Below are positions 18,238 through 25,688 of a DNA stretch of 64,000 nt, in pieces. The DNA comes from Lachnospiraceae bacterium (GTDB taxonomy: Bacteria; Bacillota; Clostridia; Lachnospirales; Lachnospiraceae). The position numbers and the translations under genes are program-made. The stretch covers positions 124,001 to 188,000 of the forward strand of contig JAGAMF010000009.1 in assembly GCA_017624855.1 (NCBI GenBank), given 5' to 3'. Each line of letters opens with the position of its first letter. Within the stretch, counting starts at the first letter, position 1. The notes beneath the pieces are model-generated. The model worked only from the letters and a program-made list of their open reading frames with translations. It was not told where the DNA came from and did no database searches.

Positions 18238-18912
18238 ATGGACAAGTTAAAAATTCTCGTGGTAGATGATGAAACCAGAATGAGAATCCTGGTAAAAGAT
18301 TTCCTGATAAAAGCCGGTTTTGAAGTTGTAGAAGCTGAAGACGGCTGTAAAGCATTGGATATTTTTTATGAAGATAAAGATATTGCATTAATTGTCTTGG
18401 ATGTTATGATGCCTAAAATGGATGGTTGGGAGGTCTGTAAGGAAATTCGCGAAACTTCCAAGGTGCCCATTATTATGCTGACTGCCCGCGGCGATGAGCG
18501 GGATGAGCTGCAGGGCTTTCAATTGGGAGTGGATGAGTACATTTCCAAGCCTTTCAGTCCCAAAATTCTTGTGGCTCGTATTGAAGCTATACTTCGTCGT
18601 TCCCGCAAGCTGCCCGGTGAGGATTGCGTGGAAGCAGGAGGCATCTCTATTGACAAGGCGGCTCATGAGGTGCGCTGCAACGGCGAATTGATCGAGTTAA
18701 GTTATAAAGAGTTTGAATTGCTGACTTATTTTCTGGAAAACAAAGGCATTGCCTTATCCAGAGAGAAGATATTGAATAATGTCTGGAATTATGATTATTT
18801 CGGCGATGCCAGAACCATTGACACCCATGTAAAGAAGTTAAGATCAAAGCTTGGAGACAAGGGCGACATGATTAAGACAATTTGGGGCATGGGGTATAAA
18901 TTTGAGTGTTAG
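18238..18912 (+). CDS. OmpR/PhoB-family response regulator
   Basis: A 224-aa DNA-binding two-component regulator. The receiver domain (about 1-118) has the acidic pair VVDDE, phospho-acceptor D55 in LIVLDVMMPKMDGW, the switch Thr in MLTARGD, and Lys in ISKPFSP. The winged-helix domain (about 130-224) has LSYKEFELLTYFLENKG and RTIDTHVKKLRSKLG. The start at 18238 is set by GGAGG 5 bases upstream; a GTG at 18220 is in frame but lies inside the leader. The likely cognate kinase is at 20356, separated by a toxin-antitoxin-like locus and a hydrolase gene. Confidence 0.95.
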   Translation: MDKLKILVVDDETRMRILVKDFLIKAGFEVVEAEDGCKALDIFYEDKDIALIVLDVMMPKMDGWEVCKEIRETSKVPIIMLTARGDERDELQGFQLGVDEYISKPFSPKILVARIEAILRRSRKLPGEDCVEAGGISIDKAAHEVRCNGELIELSYKEFELLTYFLENKGIALSREKILNNVWNYDYFGDARTIDTHVKKLRSKLGDKGDMIKTIWGMGYKFEC

Positions 18913-18914
18913 CT

Positions 18915-18985
18915 GCGAACCGGACAGCGAGGAAAACGAAGGTTTTCGAGCTGAGGCCCGGCGAAGTAGATTTTCTTTTATCGAT
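18915..18985 (+). terminator. Structured terminator after the response regulator
   Basis: A GAAAAC/GTTTTC inner stem with AGC/GCT and CCGG/CCGG outer pairings spans about 18921-18953. A T-rich stretch (ATTTTCTTTTA) follows at 18969-18980. The GC-rich outer part is unlike the surrounding DNA. Confidence 0.5.
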
Positions 18986-18994
18986 GAATTTCCC

Positions 18995-19022
18995 TTGTAA
19001 TATAAAATAAATCTGTTATAAT
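18995..19022 (+). promoter_or_regulatory. Promoter of the small RNA in the toxin-antitoxin-like locus
   Basis: TTGTAA at 18995-19000 and a consensus TATAAT at 19017-19022 are separated by 16 bp. Transcription would begin near 19029 and run towards the bidirectional terminator at 19070-19118. Confidence 0.65.
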
Positions 19023-19028
19023 ACGATT

Positions 19029-19120
19029 ATAAAAAGGCAATCGCCACAGAGTGGTTGACCGTTGGTTAAAAGCAAAAGCCTTCCCAGACCGATCAAAGTA
19101 CAGGGAAGGTTTTTGCTTTA
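19029..19120 (+). ncRNA. Predicted antitoxin small RNA of a type I toxin-antitoxin-like locus
   Basis: A promoter, about 40 nt of leader containing a CCAC/GTGG stem (19044-19054), and a long terminator hairpin define an RNA of about 92 nt with no coding frame. It converges on the minus-strand hydrophobic peptide gene and would overlap that mRNA's 3' end through the shared terminator, as in TxpA/RatA-type loci. Its 5' segment (19036-19060) repeats in inverted orientation in the toxin leader. The 3' end and function are predictions; transcription is not shown. Confidence 0.55.
19070..19118. terminator. Bidirectional terminator shared by toxin mRNA and small RNA
   Basis: AAGCAAAAGCCTTCCC (19070-19085) pairs with GGGAAGGTTTTTGCTT (19103-19118): 16 bp including one G-U and a 17-nt loop. 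T-rich tails are present in both directions (TTTTTGCTTTAT on plus; TTTTGCTTTTAA on minus). Confidence 0.85.
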
Positions 19121-19127
19121 TGCAGCT

Positions 19128-19217
19128 TTACTTACAAAATGTAAATACAAATGTGAGCAATGCCATAAGAAATATGCCAAATGTAAGCATATCCTTAAAA
19201 TCAAAATGATTTTTCAT
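19128..19217 (-). CDS. 29-aa hydrophobic peptide, type I toxin-like (holin-like)
   Basis: The peptide begins MKNHFDFKDML, has one membrane helix at about residues 10-27 (TFGIFLMALLTFVFTF), and ends CK. It looks like the short holin-like toxins of Firmicutes type I systems (Fst/TxpA-like). The start at 19217 is set by a perfect AAGGAGGTGAT ribosome site 8 bases upstream. That site is locked in a 7-bp hairpin (19225-19252). The bidirectional terminator follows 10 bp after the stop. Membrane toxicity, and repression by the convergent RNA, are inferred from the layout and not shown. Confidence 0.7.
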   Translation of the reverse strand: MKNHFDFKDMLTFGIFLMALLTFVFTFCK

Positions 19218-19224
19218 AAGCATC

Positions 19225-19252
19225 ACCTCCTTATCATATGTAGATAGGAGGT
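19225..19252 (-). promoter_or_regulatory. Hairpin sequestering the toxin ribosome-binding site
   Basis: ACCTCCT (19225-19231) and AGGAGGT (19246-19252) are perfectly inverted with a 14-nt loop. In the toxin mRNA the upstream ACCTCCT would pair with the AGGAGGT ribosome site, so translation should be weak unless the structure opens. This is a hallmark of type I toxin mRNAs. Confidence 0.75.
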
Positions 19253-19274
19253 CAACCACCCTGTAACACGATTG

Positions 19275-19328
19275 CCGGTAGCATGAAGCTACCGGTTTTA
19301 TTATATCAAGGTGTGACTGGGTGGAGAA
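19275..19328 (-). promoter_or_regulatory. Toxin promoter and 5' stabilising hairpin
   Basis: On the minus strand, TATAAT (19305-19300) is preceded by TGA (extended -10) and, 17 bp further up, a weak TTCTCC (19328-19323). The transcript would begin near 19293 with a perfect 8-bp hairpin, CCGGTAGC (19275-19282) with GCTACCGG (19288-19295). On the plus strand the same hairpin is followed by TTTTATT and could act as a terminator for read-through of the small RNA. Confidence 0.55.
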
Positions 19329-19378
19329 GGGGTATTTCATCGACAAATTCCGACATGAGAACCATAAAAAACAATTCC

Positions 19379-19406
19379 TTGCACCATCTTGTTTTCCATG
19401 TATAAT
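19379..19406 (+). promoter_or_regulatory. Predicted promoter of the alpha/beta hydrolase
   Basis: TTGCAC at 19379-19384 and a consensus TATAAT at 19401-19406 are separated by 16 bp. Confidence 0.65.
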
Positions 19407-19467
19407 AAAACCAAACAAGGGAGAATTTTTACTTTTATCTTTGAAATCCCAATGAAAGGAGCCTCCA

Positions 19468-20148
19468 ATGCAGAAATACATCAAAGTTAATAACATCAAA
19501 CTTTTCTACACCTGTACAGGCTCCGGTGCTCCTCTGATTATGCTTCATGGTAATGGCGAAGATCATTCCATCTTCAATGAGGCTGTTGCGCTTTTGACCA
19601 AGCATTTTACGGTATATTCCATTGATGCCAGAGACCATGGCCAAAGTGATAAAGTGGATGAGCTCCATTATGATGACATGGCGGAAGATATTCGCATTTT
19701 TATTGAGGAATTGGGGTTGGAGAAGCCTATTCTTTATGGTTTTAGCGATGGCGGAATTATTGGGCTTTTACTGGCGATAAAATATCCCGAGCTTTTATCC
19801 AAGGTCATTGGAAGCGGGGTGAATGTGAATCCCGAAGGACTGGTAAAAGGTTGGTATATTATTTTTAAAATAATCTATTTCTTTAACCGCGACCGAAAGT
19901 TTAAACTGATGCTTACAGAGCCGAATATTACCAAAGAAATGCTATCTAAAATCAGAATTCCCGTGTTTTTGACCGGCGGAAGTAAGGATATGATTCGACA
20001 GGAGCATATGAGAATGATTGCGGAGAATATTCCGGGAGCAAAACTTTCGATTCTTGAAGGTGAAAAACACGGTAGTTACATTGTTCATAATCAAAAAATT
20101 GCAGAAGTGATTATAGAGTATTGTGAATGCGGTAAACAGACGGAATGA
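19468..20148 (+). CDS. Alpha/beta-fold hydrolase
   Basis: A 226-aa cytoplasmic serine hydrolase of unknown substrate. The oxyanion motif HGNGEDH lies near residue 27. The nucleophile elbow GFSDGG gives Ser at about residue 93, and the likely acid and base are Asp in GGSKDM and His in GEKHGSY. There is no signal peptide. An AAAGGAG site lies upstream, and the gene has its own promoter and terminator, so it is a single-gene unit lying between a response regulator and its probable kinase. Confidence 0.92.
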   Translation: MQKYIKVNNIKLFYTCTGSGAPLIMLHGNGEDHSIFNEAVALLTKHFTVYSIDARDHGQSDKVDELHYDDMAEDIRIFIEELGLEKPILYGFSDGGIIGLLLAIKYPELLSKVIGSGVNVNPEGLVKGWYIIFKIIYFFNRDRKFKLMLTEPNITKEMLSKIRIPVFLTGGSKDMIRQEHMRMIAENIPGAKLSILEGEKHGSYIVHNQKIAEVIIEYCECGKQTE

Positions 20149-20199
20149 TGTTAAATGCTCAAGCGAGTAATATAAGAATACAATAGTCAACACTTTTAC

Positions 20200-20225
20200 A
20201 GAGAACCTTTGGGTTCTCTTTTTTG
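20200..20225 (+). terminator. Terminator of the alpha/beta hydrolase
   Basis: AGAGAACC (20200-20207) pairs perfectly with GGTTCTCT (20212-20219) around a TTTG loop, followed by TTTTTTG. Confidence 0.88.
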
Positions 20226-20245
20226 TGAAACATTTATGGAATGCG

Positions 20246-20274
20246 TTGTTTCTTTTATGGGATAATGATAAAAT
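20246..20274 (+). promoter_or_regulatory. Predicted promoter of the histidine kinase
   Basis: TTGTTT at 20246-20251 and TAAAAT at 20269-20274 are separated by 17 bp. Confidence 0.55.
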
Positions 20275-20355
20275 GACGATGATAATTTTAGATAAAATAT
20301 ATGAGAAAATATAGATAAATTATAAGCGACAATACCCGCAAGGAGATTAGATAAT

Positions 20356-21819
20356 ATGAGACATTCCATTCGTAAACAGTTTTCGGTTATGTTTATTATG
20401 GTTCTTTTGGCAACCATTTTTATGACGATTGCCATGAATCTTTTGTTCTTGCGTAATTTTCATGTGCAGATTAAACAGAAAGACATTGTAAACGCATATT
20501 TGCAAATTAACGGTTTGAACGCTAAGTACCCGCTTTTGTCTGAGGATTTTAAGGATGAAATGCTGGATTTATGCGAGCAGTATAATCTTAATATTATTAT
20601 TATGGATCATGACTCTCAAATTCTTGCATCGGTACGTGGCGAGGACGAGGCATTTAAGGAAGAATTGGTTGAATATTTCCTCTACGAGAATAAGGATGCG
20701 GATATCGTCGAAGAAAATGATAACTATGTATTGCAGGTTTCGTCCGACAAGCAAAATGAAAATCTATATCTGGAAATGTGGGGTACTTTGGATAACGGAT
20801 ATCAGTTTTTGATTCGTTCATCTATGGAAAGTATTGTAAAAAATGCCAATGTATCCAACCAGTTCTGGATGTTTGCGGCCAGCATATCGGCACTGGCAGG
20901 TGGTGTATTGATTATCTATGTTACCAACCGTATCACGCGACCGATTCGCCAGCTTACAAAAATTTCGGAACGCATGACCAACTTGGACTTTGATGCCAAA
21001 TATGAAGTAAAAGGCGACAATGAGATAGATCTCCTTGGTATGCATATGAACAAAATGTCAAATGAATTGGAACGGACCATATCCGAATTGAAAACCGCCA
21101 ATAACGAATTAAAGAAGGATATCGAGAAAAAAGAACAGATAGATGAAATGCGTCGGGAGTTTCTTGCCAATGTTTCTCATGAATTAAAAACGCCGATTGC
21201 GCTAATTCAAGGTTATGCGGAAGGGCTTAAAATGGGCATTAACGACAATGATGAATCAAGTAAAGATTTTTACTGTGAAGTAATCATGGACGAAGCAAAT
21301 AAAATGAACGAAATGGTTAAAAAGCTGATGAGCTTAAATGAGCTGGAATTCGGTAATATTCCGGTGCAAATGGAGCGTTTTGATATTTCAGAACTGATTT
21401 ATAACTATTTGCAGTCCATGGAGCTTTTGATTCAACAGAATAATATAAAAGTAGAATGTGATATACCCCGTCCGACTTATGTATGGGCGGATGAAATTCA
21501 GATTGAGGAAGTGTTCCGCAATTACCTCACCAATGCAATGAATCATGCTGCCGGAGATAAAATTATCCGTATCACCATGGAAGAAAAGGAAGGTGGTATC
21601 CGTATTAATGTATTTAATACAGGAAATGGGATTCCGGAAGAAAGCTTAGCACATATTTGGGATAAATTTTATAAAGTAGATAAAGCCCGAACCAGAGAGT
21701 ATGGCGGTAGTGGAGTGGGATTATCCATTGTAAAAGCGGTTATGGAAGGAATCAATCAGAATTACGGTGTTAAAAACGAAGAAGACGGCGTGACATTCTA
21801 TTTTGAATTATCTTGTTAA
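20356..21819 (+). CDS. Sensor histidine kinase (HAMP-HisKA-HATPase)
   Basis: A 487-aa membrane sensor. TM1 lies at about residues 11-32, an extracytoplasmic domain of roughly 130 residues follows, TM2 lies at about 168-190, then HAMP. The dimerisation domain has phospho-acceptor H275 in NVSHELKTPIALIQGYAEGL. The ATPase has the N-box NYLTNAMNHA, a G1-like NTGNGIPEE, and GGSGVGLSIVKAVME. It has its own promoter and probably signals to the regulator at 18238. The sensed signal cannot be read from sequence. The promoter of the following lipoprotein overlaps its stop codon. Confidence 0.95.
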   Translation: MRHSIRKQFSVMFIMVLLATIFMTIAMNLLFLRNFHVQIKQKDIVNAYLQINGLNAKYPLLSEDFKDEMLDLCEQYNLNIIIMDHDSQILASVRGEDEAFKEELVEYFLYENKDADIVEENDNYVLQVSSDKQNENLYLEMWGTLDNGYQFLIRSSMESIVKNANVSNQFWMFAASISALAGGVLIIYVTNRITRPIRQLTKISERMTNLDFDAKYEVKGDNEIDLLGMHMNKMSNELERTISELKTANNELKKDIEKKEQIDEMRREFLANVSHELKTPIALIQGYAEGLKMGINDNDESSKDFYCEVIMDEANKMNEMVKKLMSLNELEFGNIPVQMERFDISELIYNYLQSMELLIQQNNIKVECDIPRPTYVWADEIQIEEVFRNYLTNAMNHAAGDKIIRITMEEKEGGIRINVFNTGNGIPEESLAHIWDKFYKVDKARTREYGGSGVGLSIVKAVMEGINQNYGVKNEEDGVTFYFELSC

Positions 21820-21841
21820 AATTGTTGTATGGTGTTATAAT
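21813..21841 (+). promoter_or_regulatory. Promoter of the lipoprotein gene, overlapping the kinase stop codon
   Basis: TTGTTA at 21813-21818 and a consensus TATAAT at 21836-21841 are separated by 17 bp. The -35 element contains part of the kinase stop codon. Confidence 0.65.
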
Positions 21842-21926
21842 GACAGAGAATATGGCAAATGATTCCTACTTTTATATAAGTTGGGTAGCTATTGGCCGGA
21901 AGTACTGATTGCAGAAGGAGGACAAT

Positions 21927-22673
21927 ATGAATAAATTCAAATGGATTGCCACAATATTGACCTCTTGTCTTGTGGTTTCGTTAACGGGGTGTACTTCGGC
22001 GATTCCGGAATTGACGGAAGAAGAACAGGATATGGTTACCCAGTATATGGCGGATGCTTTGTTAAAATACGATGTTAATTATCAAAACAGTCTTTTGGAA
22101 GAGGAAGAACTGGCAATAGCATTGGAAGAGCAACGCCGGAAGGAAGAAGAAGCCAAGCTTCAGGCAGAAGAACAGGAACGCTTAGAACAGGAAAAAATCG
22201 AAGCAAGTCAGGCGGAAGAGATAGAGACTACGGAAGCGCCTAAGTATGCAGGAACTGACGAAATGGCTTCGGCTGCAGGGATTGAAGATGTAGAATTTGA
22301 TTATTTGGGCTATGAATTGGTTTCCCGGTACCCGGAAGCAGAAGGTGATGAACTGGTATTTGCCATGACGCCTACGGAAGGTAATGAACTTCTTGTTATG
22401 AAGTTTAATTTGGCCAATGTAGGAGCTTCGGATTGTGAAATTGATATGATTAACCTTGGAACAACTTTCGCCGTTAAAGTAAATGACGGACGCTATGCTT
22501 CCACACTCACATCCTTGTTGGAGAATGATTTGTCCACATTGGTTACTGCAATTCCAATGGAATCCGGTACGGAAGTGGTGTTGATTTCGGAAGTGAGCGA
22601 AGGTACACAAATTGATTCCTTGATTCTGTATGTGCGTGCGCAAGACGGAAATTTAGAGATACAGTTACAATAA
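21927..22673 (+). CDS. Lipoprotein with coiled-coil stalk, function unknown
   Basis: A 248-aa secreted lipoprotein. The signal peptide ends in the lipobox SLTGC, with Cys22 as the lipidation site. A strongly charged Glu/Gln/Lys-rich helical stalk lies at about residues 55-95. A C-terminal beta-rich domain (about 105-248) contains NELLVMKFNLANVGASDCEIDM, resembling small extracytoplasmic domains of the DUF4352/DUF5067 kind. The start at 21927 is set by an AGGAGG site; the ATG at 21909 lacks one. It is followed closely by the PilZ gene. Its place after the two-component genes suggests it may be part of that regulon. Confidence 0.85.
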   Translation: MNKFKWIATILTSCLVVSLTGCTSAIPELTEEEQDMVTQYMADALLKYDVNYQNSLLEEEELAIALEEQRRKEEEAKLQAEEQERLEQEKIEASQAEEIETTEAPKYAGTDEMASAAGIEDVEFDYLGYELVSRYPEAEGDELVFAMTPTEGNELLVMKFNLANVGASDCEIDMINLGTTFAVKVNDGRYASTLTSLLENDLSTLVTAIPMESGTEVVLISEVSEGTQIDSLILYVRAQDGNLEIQLQ

Positions 22674-22695
22674 ATTTAGAGCGGGGGAGTTAAAA

Positions 22696-23037
22696 ATGGA
22701 AGAGAGAAGAAGAAGCAAAAGAATTGAATTGGATGCTAAAATTATGGTTAAGCGTCTGGATAATGCCGCAGAGGAAGAAATCATTATTGAAATCGTAGAT
22801 ATTTCAAAAACAGGTGCGGGATTTAATTGTAGAACCGCGTTAACCATCGGTGCGGTATATGAGGCATATCTTACCATTTGGACCAAAGAAGTAATCCATT
22901 GCTTTATTGAGATTGTCCGTATTGAAAAGAAAGCAGATACTTTTGCTTATGGCGGTATTTTTATCGGAATGCCTGAGATGGATATGAAACGTATTGAAAC
23001 TTATGAAACCATCGAGACGGCCAATGGTAATTTATAA
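22696..23037 (+). CDS. PilZ-domain protein, probable c-di-GMP receptor
   Basis: A 113-aa stand-alone PilZ domain. The c-di-GMP binding motifs are seen: RRRSKRIELD at the N-terminus (RxxxR type) and DISKTGAGF (D-x-S-x-x-G) at about residues 34-42. It is predicted to be a cytoplasmic effector that responds to cyclic di-GMP. It lies 22 bp after the lipoprotein gene, with a GGGGG-type ribosome site, so the two are likely co-transcribed. No cyclase or phosphodiesterase gene is present in this window. Confidence 0.9.
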   Translation: MEERRRSKRIELDAKIMVKRLDNAAEEEIIIEIVDISKTGAGFNCRTALTIGAVYEAYLTIWTKEVIHCFIEIVRIEKKADTFAYGGIFIGMPEMDMKRIETYETIETANGNL

Positions 23038-23059
23038 TTTTATCTGTATTTGAAAGTGC

Positions 23060-23094
23060 AACCACATGGAGATTATCTTCATGTGGTTTTTTAT
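23060..23094 (+). terminator. Terminator after the PilZ gene
   Basis: AACCACATG (23060-23068) pairs perfectly with CATGTGGTT (23080-23088), followed by TTTTTAT. Confidence 0.88.
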
Positions 23095-23218
23095 GTATTT
23101 TAATTCTATATGACAGGTTTTGTATTAAAAAAGTTGTTGTAATTGTAGAAACAATTTTAACAATTTATTTTAAAACGAAAAAAATATGTAAAAAATACAT
23201 GAAATTGTCAAATTTGCA

Positions 23219-23247
23219 TTGTAAATTTACTCAAAATTTAGTAAAAT
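23219..23247 (+). promoter_or_regulatory. Predicted promoter of the EF-G-like gene
   Basis: TTGTAA at 23219-23224 and TAAAAT at 23242-23247 are separated by 17 bp, within a very AT-rich stretch. Confidence 0.5.
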
Positions 23248-23320
23248 AAAAAGCGGGCAGGCGTATTGGGGAAAGGTTGACACGCATGTTCCAAATAACT
23301 TGATGTTTGGAGGAAAAGAC

Positions 23321-25411
23321 ATGAACATTTACACAACAGACAAAATCAGAAACGTGGCTATTTTAGGACACGGTGGTTGTGGTAAAACAAGTCTGACAGA
23401 GGCTATGGCTTATCTGGCAGGACTTACCTCAAGAATGGGAAAGGTAGCTGACGGCAATACCATCAGTGACTATGGCAAGGAAGAAATTAAGAGACAGATT
23501 TCAATTTCCACATCTATGGTTGCATTAGAGTGGAATGATGTTAAGATTAACCTTTTGGATACACCGGGATTCTTTGATTTCGTAGGTGAAGCAGAAGAAG
23601 CAGTCAGCGCAGCGGATGCAGCGATTATCGTTGTTTCAGGTAAGGCAGGCGTTGAAGTTGGTACAGAGCGTGCATGGGAACTTTGTGAGAAGTATAAACT
23701 TCCCCGTATGTTCTTTGTAACAGAAATGGATATTGATAATGCATCTTTCCGTCAGGTTGTGGAAGACTTAACGGAGAAGTATGGTAAGAAGATTGCACCC
23801 TTCCATCTCCCGATTCGTGAGAATGAGAAGTTTGTAGGATATGTTAATGTTATTACCGAAACCGGCTATCGTTGGGAAGGTAAAGAAGTTGTGGAATGTG
23901 AAATTCCCGAAGCAAACAAGGAATACCTTGAGAACTATAGAGAAACTCTCATGGAAGCCATTGCGGAAACCAGCGAAGATATGATGGAGCGTTACTTCGC
24001 AGGAGAAACATTCTCTGAGAATGAAATCCGTGCAGCGTTGAGAGTATCCGTAAATGACAGAAGTATTGTTCCTATTTCCATGGGTTCAAACATTCTCTGT
24101 CAGGGTATTTATACATTGATGGATGATATCGTTAAGTATTTACCTTCGCCGGACAATATGCAGGTTGCAGGTATTGATTTAAAGACAAACGAAGTATTTG
24201 AAGCAAATTACGACTTCTCCAAGACCAAATCTGCATATATCTTTAAGACATTGGTAGATCCTTATATTGGTAAATATTCCATGATTAAGGTTATGTCAGG
24301 TGTATTGAAGACAGACGATCTTTTATACAATGACGAAAAAGATGTTGAAGAGAAGATTGGTAAGATTTATGTTCTTCAGGGCAACAAGCCTGTTGAAGTA
24401 AAAGAGCTTCATGCCGGCGATCTTGGTGCATTGGCTAAGATTACCGCTGCAAGAACCGGTAATACCTTATCAACCAAGGCTCATATTATCCGTTACGGTA
24501 AGGTTGACCTTCCTACACCTTATACATATAAGAGATACCATGCAGTAAACAAGGGCGATGTTGATAAGATTGCTCAGTCTTTACAGAAGATGATGCATGA
24601 AGATCAGACCATTAAGGCTGTTAACGATTCCGAGAATAAGCAGATGTTACTCTACGGTATGGGTGATTTACACTTGGATGTAGTAGTTAGCCGTCTTTTG
24701 AATGAATACAAGGTTGGTATCGAATTAACCAAGCCTAAGGTTGCTTTCCGTGAAACAATCAAGAAGAAATCAGATGTAGAATACAAATATAAGAAACAGT
24801 CCGGCGGACACGGCCAGTATGGTCATGTTAAGATGCGCTTCGAGTCCTCAGGCGATATGGAGACACCTTATGTATTTGAAGAATGCGTAGTTGGTGGTGC
24901 GGTTCCCAAGAACTTCTTCCCCGCAGTAGAAAAGGGCTTATCAGAAGCAGTACTTCGCGGACCTATGGCAGCATATCCCGTAGTGGGTGTTAAGGCTACA
25001 TTATACGATGGTTCATATCATGCAGTAGACTCTTCCGAAATGGCATTTAAGATGGCTGCAACACAGGCATTCAAGAAAGGCTTTATGGAAGCCGGCCCTG
25101 TACTTTTAGAGCCTATCGCATCTCTTAAGGTTACCGTGCCCGATAAGTATACCGGCGATGTTATGGGTGACTTGAATAAGAGAAGAGGCCGTGTATTGGG
25201 AATGAATCCTGTAGGTAACGGTAAGACCGTAGTTGAAGCTGACATTCCTATGATGAGCTTATTCGGCTATTGTACAGACTTACGCTCTATGACCGGTGGT
25301 CGTGGCGATTATATGTACGAGTTCGCACGCTATGAGCAGGCTCCTTCCGATGTTCAGGAAGCAGAAGTGAAGGCAAGAGCAGAAAAAGTTGCTGCAAATA
25401 ACGAAGAATAA
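23321..25411 (+). CDS. EF-G-like translational GTPase (divergent paralogue)
   Basis: A 696-aa protein with the five-domain EF-G layout, starting at the ATG at 23321 (GGAGG upstream). The G domain is altered. The P-loop reads GHGGCGKT (17-24) instead of GHIDAGKT. G3 reads DTPGFFDF (80-87), so the usual catalytic His is replaced by Phe84. G4 reads TEMD (134-137) instead of NKMD. The domain IV and V blocks are well kept (KQSGGHGQYGHVKMRFE, GDLNKRRGRVLGM, TGGRGDYMYEFARYEQAP). It is therefore an EF-G-like family member and probably not the housekeeping FusA. Ribosome binding is likely; its role is unknown. It is a single-gene unit. Confidence 0.9.
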   Translation: MNIYTTDKIRNVAILGHGGCGKTSLTEAMAYLAGLTSRMGKVADGNTISDYGKEEIKRQISISTSMVALEWNDVKINLLDTPGFFDFVGEAEEAVSAADAAIIVVSGKAGVEVGTERAWELCEKYKLPRMFFVTEMDIDNASFRQVVEDLTEKYGKKIAPFHLPIRENEKFVGYVNVITETGYRWEGKEVVECEIPEANKEYLENYRETLMEAIAETSEDMMERYFAGETFSENEIRAALRVSVNDRSIVPISMGSNILCQGIYTLMDDIVKYLPSPDNMQVAGIDLKTNEVFEANYDFSKTKSAYIFKTLVDPYIGKYSMIKVMSGVLKTDDLLYNDEKDVEEKIGKIYVLQGNKPVEVKELHAGDLGALAKITAARTGNTLSTKAHIIRYGKVDLPTPYTYKRYHAVNKGDVDKIAQSLQKMMHEDQTIKAVNDSENKQMLLYGMGDLHLDVVVSRLLNEYKVGIELTKPKVAFRETIKKKSDVEYKYKKQSGGHGQYGHVKMRFESSGDMETPYVFEECVVGGAVPKNFFPAVEKGLSEAVLRGPMAAYPVVGVKATLYDGSYHAVDSSEMAFKMAATQAFKKGFMEAGPVLLEPIASLKVTVPDKYTGDVMGDLNKRRGRVLGMNPVGNGKTVVEADIPMMSLFGYCTDLRSMTGGRGDYMYEFARYEQAPSDVQEAEVKARAEKVAANNEE

Positions 25412-25440
25412 TTAAGATGTAAAAGGGTTATATAAATAAG

Positions 25441-25480
25441 AAAGTCGGCTTGAGGAGTAATCTTCAAGCCGGCTTTTATG
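25441..25480 (+). terminator. Terminator after the EF-G-like gene
   Basis: AAAGTCGGCTTGA (25441-25453) pairs with TCAAGCCGGCTTTT (25464-25477) with one G-U, and a T-rich end. Confidence 0.85.
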
Positions 25481-25521
25481 TTTCATTAAAATCCTTTCTT
25501 TGGTTGTTTCTGTTCGTTTAC

Positions 25522-25550
25522 TTGACATCCCATGAGAAAGAGTTTAAAAT
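25522..25550 (+). promoter_or_regulatory. Promoter of leuS
   Basis: A perfect TTGACA at 25522-25527 and TAAAAT at 25545-25550 are separated by 17 bp. The remaining leader of about 130 nt shows no T-box core that I can recognise, although T-boxes are common before leuS. Confidence 0.8.
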
Positions 25551-25688
25551 GTTTGTTTGGAAAATACAAGCAAAAATTCTGTGGATTTTAGACAATTAAG
25601 ACTGTTTAATTATTTGCAAAAAGCAGATTTTTGCTTTTATGAATAAGATGTAAAAGAACATGCGTTATTGCGCAGAACGGAGGAAATT

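Larger units (their letters stand above)
19036..19276. repeat. Inverted repeat flanking the toxin-antitoxin-like locus
   Basis: The left arm 19036-19060 begins GGCAATCG and ends GTGGTTGACC. The right arm 19250-19276 is its inverted, slightly diverged copy, beginning GGTCAACCAC and ending CGATTGCC. Both convergent transcripts would therefore carry nearly the same 5' sequence. This differs from the Fst/par scheme, where direct repeats make the two RNAs complementary. Confidence 0.7.

Noticed and set aside
19062-19247. A 61-codon plus-strand frame antisense to the toxin-like peptide
   Set aside because: It begins inside the terminator hairpin and mirrors the real minus-strand peptide; no ribosome site.
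19128-19499. A 123-codon minus-strand frame covering the toxin-like peptide
   Set aside because: Only the last 29 codons follow a ribosome site and have protein-like composition; the upstream part runs through the toxin leader, promoter and the start of the hydrolase gene.
25551-25688. T-box riboswitch in the leuS leader
   Set aside because: The leader is only about 130 nt and I could not find the conserved T-box core or a terminator/antiterminator pair.
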